From the NCBI GenBank assembly GCA_017465225.1, contig JAFTWQ010000019.1, positions 1 to 64,000 of the forward strand: DNA of 64,000 nucleotides, in the 5' to 3' direction. The notes beneath the pieces were generated by a model. That model did no database searches, was not told the origin of the DNA, and saw only the letters and a program-made list of their open reading frames with translations. The position numbers and the translations under genes are program-made. Numbering within the stretch: the stretch's first letter is position 1; each line of letters opens with the position of its first letter. This document shows positions 57,092 to 64,000 of the stretch, in pieces. This DNA comes from Bacteroidales bacterium (GTDB lineage Bacteria; Bacteroidota; Bacteroidia; Bacteroidales; UBA932).

Positions 57092-59251
57092 TTATTCCTC
57101 CTGATTTCGCTTGACTAATGCATCAAACTCATCTTTCTCCATCTTTTCAACAATACCATTCGGATAAGACACCGTCACAGTGCCGTCCCCGTTCTCTCTT
57201 GCGTTCGATATGCCCATTGCTCGCATCGTCGCATTCGATATGCCCATTCTCTCATAGTCTGCCAAACTACTGTCACTCGTCCACCAACTGGATTTTGGTT
57301 TTACCGCAGCATTGGCAAGTGCTTCGTATATCTGGCTGTAACTCGGTTTCCGTTTGTGTTTATCGACATAATCCTGTATGAAGTCCTCTGCCGCTGCCTT
57401 CGCGCCATGCCAATATCCTTCATTTTTCCCGAACTCTCGTTGAAAGTCTTTTTTGAGAGAAGCCCAGTCAAATGCATCTTTCTGTGCTTTGCGGTAATAT
57501 TGCAGCATCTCTCTTCTATCTGCCGGCGAAACCTCACCATCTGATAACTCCTGCAACAATTCATTTTCATTATTGTATGCACCAACGTCAATGCCATCTT
57601 TTATAACTGCTTTCATATCCTTCGACAATCCGCCCGCCGACCCGCCCGTACCGCCCGAACCACTACTTGTACTGCGGACATATCCTGCCGCCAATTTCTT
57701 TACCTGACGATATACCTCGGGATCGTCTGCATATCTCTTGGCAACAGCCTCGAACTGCCTCGGATCGGTAACTCCTGCTTCTGCCAACTCCCACAACGCA
57801 TCCTCTGCGCTGTTTATCCTGTTTTGGATACGCTCATTCTCGATGCTCTCTTTCTGTCTGCAAATAGCCAAAACCTTATTTCTGAACGCATCTTTTTCTG
57901 TTGCGCTCATCGGGATAGACTTCTTGATCGTTCCGATCTTGCCGTATCCCATGATCTTCCCTTGAAATGCGCTCATCGGTACCTCGCTGACACCTTTTGA
58001 CGAGCCTGCCTGATACAACGTCCCGTTCTTGCTTACGAACGCAACGTGCGTCACACCCTTGTACGCGAGATTCTTATTGGGATCTTGGCTCTCCTTCCAA
58101 CTGTTCGTAGGTTTAAACTTTGCATCCGTCCCTGTGATGAAAACGAGATCGCCTGCCTGCGGAGTATATTTCCCATCATTGGGAGCAAACAGACCGTTCT
58201 CCTCTGCCCAGTGAAGCTGTGCATCGGACGTGCGCGGAATATTCACTCCGCCCGCTGCCGCCGCCTTCTGCGTAAATGCCGAACAATCGATACCGTTCTT
58301 GCTCGTTCCGCCCCACAGATAAGGAGTACCCTTCATATCGTCATATGCTTCTTCCATCTTGTAATACGTGCCGCCCTCGGCAACCTCTATTGTAGTGTAA
58401 TCATCAAGGATCGCATCGACCTGCGTAATATCATAACCTGCCTTTTGAGCAGCCTGCTCGGCAGCCGTCAGCATCGCATCGTCCTTATCCGATTCCAACA
58501 ACCCTTTGCGGTATTTGTTCAGCACAGCAGGAGGTACTTTGTCTCCGAACACACTCAGCAGATTTCTTGCCGCGTCGTTGTCGCCGTTCGCTATCGCGGT
58601 CTCGATCACCGCACTCACAAGCTTTGCTTCGTATTCATCGTACTTCGCCCTGCACCATTCTTCGCCCATCTCTGTAACGTGAGTGGAACGAGTCATCAGC
58701 TCGATATTGTCCAGCACCTCTTGAACGGCAGTCGGATCTTTGTAGTAATGCTGTGCATTTTCCATCTGAAAATTGATCGCATTGGTAAAATTCACATCTC
58801 GATATGCCTTTTTCTGCTCCAGACTGTAATTGCGTACATTGGAGAAATTCCGCGTGTTGTCCTTATCTGCCAGATTGGTAAAGGCAATATGCGCTTTTTC
58901 ATATTTGGGGAGCATCTCAGACATGACTTCCTGCCTGATCTTCATTTCTTCCTTCTCGTATTCCTCACCGATACCGCGTGCATTGCCGAGCTTACGATTC
59001 ATCAGACCGTTTTCCTCGTTATACAACAGCTCGCTGACGCGCTTGTCATACTCATTCTTGGCGGCTGTGACATCGGCGACCATATCTTCCTCACGCTCTT
59101 TTTCGATCGTTGCCTGTACGATGCCCAATCCGCGTCCAAGTGCCGTATATCCGCTTCCGTTACCGTATACGTTCGTATCACCGCTTGCCTGTCTGGCTGG
59201 TGTCGACCCGACATTCAGACCGACGCTCGGCTGATATCCTATCGCTTTCAT
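57092..59251 (-). CDS. NlpC/P60 internal virion protein (second copy)
   Basis: Same as 12032-14191. Described there. Confidence 0.88.
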   Translation of the reverse strand: MKAIGYQPSVGLNVGSTPARQASGDTNVYGNGSGYTALGRGLGIVQATIEKEREEDMVADVTAAKNEYDKRVSELLYNEENGLMNRKLGNARGIGEEYEKEEMKIRQEVMSEMLPKYEKAHIAFTNLADKDNTRNFSNVRNYSLEQKKAYRDVNFTNAINFQMENAQHYYKDPTAVQEVLDNIELMTRSTHVTEMGEEWCRAKYDEYEAKLVSAVIETAIANGDNDAARNLLSVFGDKVPPAVLNKYRKGLLESDKDDAMLTAAEQAAQKAGYDITQVDAILDDYTTIEVAEGGTYYKMEEAYDDMKGTPYLWGGTSKNGIDCSAFTQKAAAAGGVNIPRTSDAQLHWAEENGLFAPNDGKYTPQAGDLVFITGTDAKFKPTNSWKESQDPNKNLAYKGVTHVAFVSKNGTLYQAGSSKGVSEVPMSAFQGKIMGYGKIGTIKKSIPMSATEKDAFRNKVLAICRQKESIENERIQNRINSAEDALWELAEAGVTDPRQFEAVAKRYADDPEVYRQVKKLAAGYVRSTSSGSGGTGGSAGGLSKDMKAVIKDGIDVGAYNNENELLQELSDGEVSPADRREMLQYYRKAQKDAFDWASLKKDFQREFGKNEGYWHGAKAAAEDFIQDYVDKHKRKPSYSQIYEALANAAVKPKSSWWTSDSSLADYERMGISNATMRAMGISNARENGDGTVTVSYPNGIVEKMEKDEFDALVKRNQEE

Positions 59252-59256
59252 TCACG

Positions 59257-59877
59257 TTACCTCCCATAATTCGGATCCCCATACGCGCCCCAGCCGTATT
59301 TTGACTTCTTCACACCCGACCAGTCTGCCGTATCTGCCCAGACATCAGAAGAGCTGCCTGTGGTCTCCGTACCGACCGTCTTACCGCTGCTGTACGCACC
59401 GTAGATAGACGATGCCGCGCCGAGGATAGACCCGATCTGCTTTTGTCTTGATGCGCGTTTGGCATTGCTTGCGGCACTGTACGCATTCAACGCACTCTGC
59501 GTATAATTCGTCTCTGCCGCGCGTGACGCTTCGTTATCCAATCTCTGATTCGTCAAGAGATTCTTGCTGTCTCTCTGCCATGCCGCTTCCGAAGAGGACA
59601 TGATATCCAGACCACTGCCGATCATCGTCATACCGCTTGCACCTGCACTTGCCGCGACCTGACCGCGTGCCAGTCGTCTCTTATCGTCAAGCTGCATCTG
59701 CTCCTGCGCGTACTTATCCGCGATCCGTTCCTGTTTTCTGCGTTCAGCTTCGGCATTCAGCTCGGCAGTCCTAGCCTGCGCCTTATATGCCGCCTCCTGC
59801 GCTTTTCCTTCCTCACGCGCTCCCATGAAATTTGAATATCCCTGTAGTGCTGCCAACCCGATTGTCAAACTGCACAC
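59257..59877 (-). CDS. gp14-like internal virion protein (second copy)
   Basis: Same as 14197-14817. Described there. Confidence 0.75.
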   Translation of the reverse strand: MCSLTIGLAALQGYSNFMGAREEGKAQEAAYKAQARTAELNAEAERRKQERIADKYAQEQMQLDDKRRLARGQVAASAGASGMTMIGSGLDIMSSSEAAWQRDSKNLLTNQRLDNEASRAAETNYTQSALNAYSAASNAKRASRQKQIGSILGAASSIYGAYSSGKTVGTETTGSSSDVWADTADWSGVKKSKYGWGAYGDPNYGR

Positions 59878-60344
59878 TATCCATCACCTCTGATCGTGAA
59901 CATTCGGAAGATATCTGTCTCGTTCATCAAGAACGGTCGGTGAAACTCTGCACCCATGCGTTTCAGCCATGCAAGTGCTTTGATGTTTTGCACGCTCACA
60001 TAATTGAACAGCTGTCCGTACTGTGCCGTCCACCATCTCAATATCTCCCTCGAATGTTTTACAAATTCTTTCTTGTGCCTGTCGATATCGTCCGTCCCCA
60101 AGCACCAGATCACTCTTCCCTGCTCATATACCTCGCTCGATATGCCGAAGATACAGACAGGTCTCTCATTCTTGTCTGCCATGTACATAACGATCATAGA
60201 CCCTGCTATGCTTTGCCTGATTCCCTGCTCTGCATCTCGGCAGCCGACCGCCTTCAGCTCGAACCGATCCATACGGCGAAGCTTGCCTGCGATCTCTCGT
60301 ATCACATCCTCTTCGCCTTTATATACTCTTACCTCACTATCCAC
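59877..60344 (-). CDS. gp13-like internal virion protein (second copy)
   Basis: Same as 14817-15284. Described there. Confidence 0.75.
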   Translation of the reverse strand: MDSEVRVYKGEEDVIREIAGKLRRMDRFELKAVGCRDAEQGIRQSIAGSMIVMYMADKNERPVCIFGISSEVYEQGRVIWCLGTDDIDRHKKEFVKHSREILRWWTAQYGQLFNYVSVQNIKALAWLKRMGAEFHRPFLMNETDIFRMFTIRGDG

Positions 60345-62619
60345 CGAACTGCACCTTCCTTACGATCGAACAGAGCGAAAACGGATACGGCTCCTCGTGC
60401 CTGATAAGCACACGACCGCTGTCGTTGAAATTCACAGGCACCGTACAATGCTTGTCTCCGCTGTAGAGCGGATATGCTCCCATCTCCAACAGCTCATCAT
60501 AATAGATCATATCCAGAGCATCTTCACGCTGACCGAGATTGCCGCCGAGCGACCGTTCCAACCGAAGGATCACTTCCTTCACGTCCTTCTTCCTGCCCTG
60601 CATCGTTCCTTCTCTCGTCTCGACCTCTACATTTGGAAGCTCTACGACCATCAATATAGGCAGACCCACCCTGATATCCTTCGCAGGCATGACCAATGCG
60701 ACCGTCCCGTCCTCGCCCACGATCGTATCAGGCTGTCTGCGTCCGTCAGCCATGATCTGCACCGTCTCACCGACCAAATGAGGAACAGACACCGACATGA
60801 CCTCCTCCTCAAAGCTGAATCGTACAGACGAGTCAGCACCTGTATGCGCCATGATATCCTCACTCGTACAATGCTTCGCCGCTCGCTCGATATATGTTGC
60901 CGTCTCGCCGTTGATCGTTCGCTGTACCGCGATGTACAGTGTATCCTCCTCCATACCCGGTACTGCACATACAGCCAATGCCCTGCCTGTACCGAGGACG
61001 CTGTGTGCCCACGCATACACATTCTGCTCCCGAATATACGTCAGCTCAACAAGCACACCGTCGCTTCTGACGAAATGCACGATGCTGTACGGCTCCTGAC
61101 AATATGCGCTGTCGATCAAGTCATAGCCATTTACAAGATGCTTCGCAAGCTGTGTCAGATCATCGCCTGCATAGTTATCGCTCTCGTACGAGTATCCCAT
61201 ATCTCGCACCGTACCGCCTCTGCGCTGTACATAGATCACCCTGCTGCCGATGAACAGCGGTTCACATTCATTTGACCCGCGCGTCGTCTGCATCTTCGGA
61301 TTGATATTGGCAGGAGTTACGACCTCGCTGCCGCTTATGACCCACTCATTGCCGTTCGTCAATACTGCCAAATCCTGTCCCGGTACAAGATGATTGATCT
61401 TATACATCTTGCGCGAGATCAGACTCGCCATGATCGCGCTGTCATCCGTGACCGTTCCGTTTGCCTTCTCCACCGAGAAATTATAATAGTCTCCGCTTCG
61501 GCTCATCCAGATCGAATGTGGATAATATGTATTCCCTGCGAAACACAATCTGTCTTGGAAGAAGCACGAGCAGGACGGATATCCGTATGCCTCGCTCCAT
61601 ACCGAGAAGCAGAAATCCGACGTTTTCTCTGTCGATCCAAGCTTATCCACGACCGTTGCTGTTACCTTGACAGCCGATGTATACGATGTGATCTTCACAC
61701 TTCCCGTATGCGTATATCCATAGACCGTCAAGTCACATTCACACGTGCCGCCATTGCAGGCGATACTCATCTTGATATACGTATGTTCATCAAACGTACC
61801 GCTCTCCGATACATTGAGATCGCCTGTACCGTCCTCGTATTTGCCGACATACTTGCGGTATTCCTTCCAATTCGTACCGTCCTCCGACTGATAGATCGTG
61901 ATCGTACCGCCCCACTTGCCATGCGACAATATCTTCCACCCTTGACCGCAGAGAAGCGCGGCTGTTTCTTTCGTCGCGCCTTCTGCAACGGTAAGAGATT
62001 CCGTCTTTGACTCGATCTCCTGACTGAGCTGAACATGACCGCCGACCATCGCCGATGTAAACGTATCCTTCGAAGCTGTCAGCGTGATCGTACCGCTCGT
62101 CGCGCTCGGTGTGACCATCGTCGTTGTTCCATCCAGTGCCAGACCATTGGCAATATCAAAATACGGCTGTGAGCTGTCAAACTCACTTATCGTCCAATCG
62201 TCGAAGCTGTTTCTTCTAAGCTCCTGCACAGGATGAGATCCCGAACAGATATACATCACATCTGCGCTCTGGTTAAACCGCAGACTGTTCAGCTCGGTTT
62301 CCTCGAACGGAGTAGCAAGCTCCACTCCGATATATGAACCTTCATACCATACACGGATATATTTCTCTCCGACCTCAAGCATATAACTGCTGTTCGCGCT
62401 CTCCGAGAATTCCACCAACAGACACGCTTTATCTCCGTATTTCGCCGTACCGAGATACTCCGTCCCTTGTCTCTTCTCAAGACCGCCATACGGTTTCACG
62501 ACCGCATTTTCCGCATTCAGCACCGCCGATTGATATTTGTTGATATCGGTACGACTTGCGACCTCGCTCGATATCTCACCGCCCGCAAAAGACGGCTGTA
62601 AGATGTAGATAGCACTCAT
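60337..62619 (-). CDS. Tail nozzle, gp12-like (second copy)
   Basis: Same as 15277-17559. Described there. Confidence 0.88.
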   Translation of the reverse strand: MSAIYILQPSFAGGEISSEVASRTDINKYQSAVLNAENAVVKPYGGLEKRQGTEYLGTAKYGDKACLLVEFSESANSSYMLEVGEKYIRVWYEGSYIGVELATPFEETELNSLRFNQSADVMYICSGSHPVQELRRNSFDDWTISEFDSSQPYFDIANGLALDGTTTMVTPSATSGTITLTASKDTFTSAMVGGHVQLSQEIESKTESLTVAEGATKETAALLCGQGWKILSHGKWGGTITIYQSEDGTNWKEYRKYVGKYEDGTGDLNVSESGTFDEHTYIKMSIACNGGTCECDLTVYGYTHTGSVKITSYTSAVKVTATVVDKLGSTEKTSDFCFSVWSEAYGYPSCSCFFQDRLCFAGNTYYPHSIWMSRSGDYYNFSVEKANGTVTDDSAIMASLISRKMYKINHLVPGQDLAVLTNGNEWVISGSEVVTPANINPKMQTTRGSNECEPLFIGSRVIYVQRRGGTVRDMGYSYESDNYAGDDLTQLAKHLVNGYDLIDSAYCQEPYSIVHFVRSDGVLVELTYIREQNVYAWAHSVLGTGRALAVCAVPGMEEDTLYIAVQRTINGETATYIERAAKHCTSEDIMAHTGADSSVRFSFEEEVMSVSVPHLVGETVQIMADGRRQPDTIVGEDGTVALVMPAKDIRVGLPILMVVELPNVEVETREGTMQGRKKDVKEVILRLERSLGGNLGQREDALDMIYYDELLEMGAYPLYSGDKHCTVPVNFNDSGRVLIRHEEPYPFSLCSIVRKVQFGG

Positions 62620-62623
62620 ATCC

Positions 62624-63232
62624 TCACATCCTCACCGTCAGATAATCATCGGGGAAATGAGGAGTATTCTGCCGTTCCTGTGCGCTTGCCAGCTTCGCAT
62701 TGGCGATCATCGCTTGGAACAGCTGATACTGCTCCTGTGCCTGCGCTGCCGAGCCTGTCAGCGACTGCGCGATATTAGATGCGATCAGACGGCTCAGTGC
62801 CTCTACGAAATCCACGCTGAACGTATCCGCATCCACCACATCGTGCGTATATTCGATAAACGCATCCTCGACATCACAGGCGATCGCGACCACACCGTTA
62901 TCCATGACGAAGATGTCGTATTTTTCTCGTTCATATTCCTTTACGCTTGCACCGTCCTTGTTATAGATATTACGGACGGCAAGACATTCGCTCGGATACG
63001 CATACACATATTCATACCCGGGCATCGTTTTTGAGATAAGCGCAAGCTGTACCACCCTTTTGGCGAAACCCCACGTATAATTCCGCAGAAGCATCCGTCT
63101 CAGATGATCGTAATACAGACTGCACATACGTGCCTCCTCGCTCTTATCCTCCAGACTGAATATTCTTGTTTTCGCAATATAGCCGAGTGCCATATTACAG
63201 ATAACGATATTGGTAACGGCATTTACAGCCAT
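62624..63232 (-). CDS. Tail tubular protein A, gp11-like (second copy)
   Basis: Same as 17564-18172. Described there. Confidence 0.85.
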   Translation of the reverse strand: MAVNAVTNIVICNMALGYIAKTRIFSLEDKSEEARMCSLYYDHLRRMLLRNYTWGFAKRVVQLALISKTMPGYEYVYAYPSECLAVRNIYNKDGASVKEYEREKYDIFVMDNGVVAIACDVEDAFIEYTHDVVDADTFSVDFVEALSRLIASNIAQSLTGSAAQAQEQYQLFQAMIANAKLASAQERQNTPHFPDDYLTVRM

Positions 63233-63247
63233 ATTGATTCCTCCCAA

Positions 63248-63276
63248 CAAAAATAAGGCAGAGCGCGTGCCCTGCC
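63248..63276 (-). terminator. Intra-operon terminator (second copy)
   Basis: Same as 18188-18216. Confidence 0.7.
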
Positions 63277-63426
63277 CTATTGAGTTTCTTTGACCAGTTT
63301 TTCCAGTTCTGCCCTTGTGGCAAGAGGCGGGTACTCCACACCCCTCAGCCACAAGATCGCTCTCAGTTCGTTCATTGACTTGTGTTCGATTTTATTACTT
63401 GCCTCGTAGATATCCCGCAGATTCAT
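63277..63426 (-). CDS. Small HeH/LEM-like protein (second copy)
   Basis: Same as 18217-18366. Described there. Confidence 0.7.
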   Translation of the reverse strand: MNLRDIYEASNKIEHKSMNELRAILWLRGVEYPPLATRAELEKLVKETQ

Positions 63427-63758
63427 TCTACGTTCACATCATACGCAAGGAACGCGCTGAGCTTGCCTGTACAACTGCCTGCCGAAACATCGACCTGAAG
63501 ATATTTCTTCATGCCGATCGGCACACGCGCTCTTACAGGAGCTGCCGCCGCCAGAGGATATTCCCCCAACGTCACCGCACCGCTCATCGACTCCGCATCA
63601 GCCGTTTTAAGCGTGACCGTACCGCCCGTACCTGCCGCCACAGTTGCATACAGGTACATTTCCTTTACCGCATCGCCGCCGCCAACGAAAATAACATTGG
63701 ACTCAGCCGACGCAATATCTGTGTTATCCACGAATGTGTTCTGTGCGTCTCTAATCAT
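63423..63758 (-). CDS. Bbp16-like capsid cement protein (second copy)
   Basis: Same as 18363-18698. Described there. Confidence 0.78.
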   Translation of the reverse strand: MIRDAQNTFVDNTDIASAESNVIFVGGGDAVKEMYLYATVAAGTGGTVTLKTADAESMSGAVTLGEYPLAAAAPVRARVPIGMKKYLQVDVSAGSCTGKLSAFLAYDVNVE

Positions 63759-63773
63759 TGCCTATCACCTCCG

Positions 63774-64000
63774 TTAAATCTTCGCCTCAGTCGTCAGCAT
63801 GCAGTCCATCTTGAATACAGGAATACCGCTGAGACGAATACCCTGTACACCGCCCTCGAAGTCAGCACGTGTCACATGCACGTTATTCTTGTTCAAAAGG
63901 AACACTTCAAGGAAGTCATAGATCGCATCAGGAACATACCATGCAAAATCAGTACCCGGCTGAGAAAGATTACGAATACGGTTTTTCGCATAAATGAATT
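63774..64000 (-). CDS. Major capsid protein, C-terminal part cut by window end (second copy)
   Basis: The last 75 codons and stop of the capsid gene that is complete at 18714-19727; the rest lies beyond the window. Described at the complete copy. Confidence 0.88.
   Translation of the reverse strand, partial: FIYAKNRIRNLSQPGTDFAWYVPDAIYDFLEVFLLNKNNVHVTRADFEGGVQGIRLSGIPVFKMDCMLTTEAKI

Larger units (their letters stand above)
45061..64000. repeat. Second copy of 18,940-bp redundancy
   Basis: Repeats bases 1-18940. The right edge is the window end, in the major capsid gene. Features listed below from 45468 onward have the same sequence as their partners 45,060 bases earlier; see those entries for descriptions. 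Confidence 0.97.

Overview
This window is a temperate, podovirus-like bacteriophage genome read about 1.4 times around. Bases 1-18940 recur at 45061-64000 at a constant offset of 45,060, and features cross the junction intact. The unit is therefore 45,060 bp, either a circular (or circularly permuted) phage contig wrapped past its origin or, less likely, two prophages in tandem. No bacterial chromosomal flank is visible. The host is probably a Bacillota bacterium. Shine-Dalgarno sites are strong (AGGAGG type), promoters are SigA-like, several small genes are of types common in Firmicutes phages, and the attachment region carries the 3' end of a spo0A-like gene. A diderm Negativicutes host (Selenomonas/Megamonas-like) would fit the podoviral virion and the mixed lysis genes, but that is inference.

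Layout on the 45,060-bp circle. Almost all genes lie on the minus strand and are read from high to low coordinates. The lysogeny region is about 35.8-39.3 kb: a tandem-HTH repressor (36672, +) divergent from a Cro-like HTH gene (36517, -), an AT-rich gene of unknown function, a tyrosine integrase (37885-39012, +) and an attP of four arm repeats around a spo0A 3'-end core (39072-39302). The early/replication region runs from 35.7 down to 25.6 kb: excisionase-like HTH, pentapeptide-repeat protein, ERF annealing protein, HNH-like protein, a DnaD/O-like initiator with iterons inside the gene (candidate origin), a DnaC-like loader, a DNA methyltransferase, a PAPS-reductase-like protein, SSB, RusA, a sigma-like late regulator and a MazG-like protein. 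Many overlapping microproteins lie between them. A small plus-strand two-gene cassette with its own promoter and operator (25.1-25.6 kb) separates early from late genes.

The late region runs from 25.06 kb down through 1 and, across the circle junction, from 45.06 to 39.4 kb: terminase, portal, Bbp19/Bbp16-like and Gp7-like head genes, T7-like tail tube/nozzle genes, an ejection set (gp13-like, gp14-like, an NlpC/P60 protein and a 2,759-residue polyvalent protein), tail fibres, then lysis genes (XhlA-like protein, two-TM putative holin, amidase) and a final block of small conserved phage genes. One gene in that block is interrupted by a group I intron encoding a GIY-YIG homing endonuclease.

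Together: the repressor/Cro switch and the integrase decide lysogeny, with integration predicted at the 3' end of host spo0A. The early genes replicate and recombine the genome. The sigma-like protein is placed to activate late transcription, and the late genes build a short-tailed virion whose ejected proteins carry peptidoglycan hydrolase, ADP-ribosyltransferase-like and metallopeptidase-like domains.
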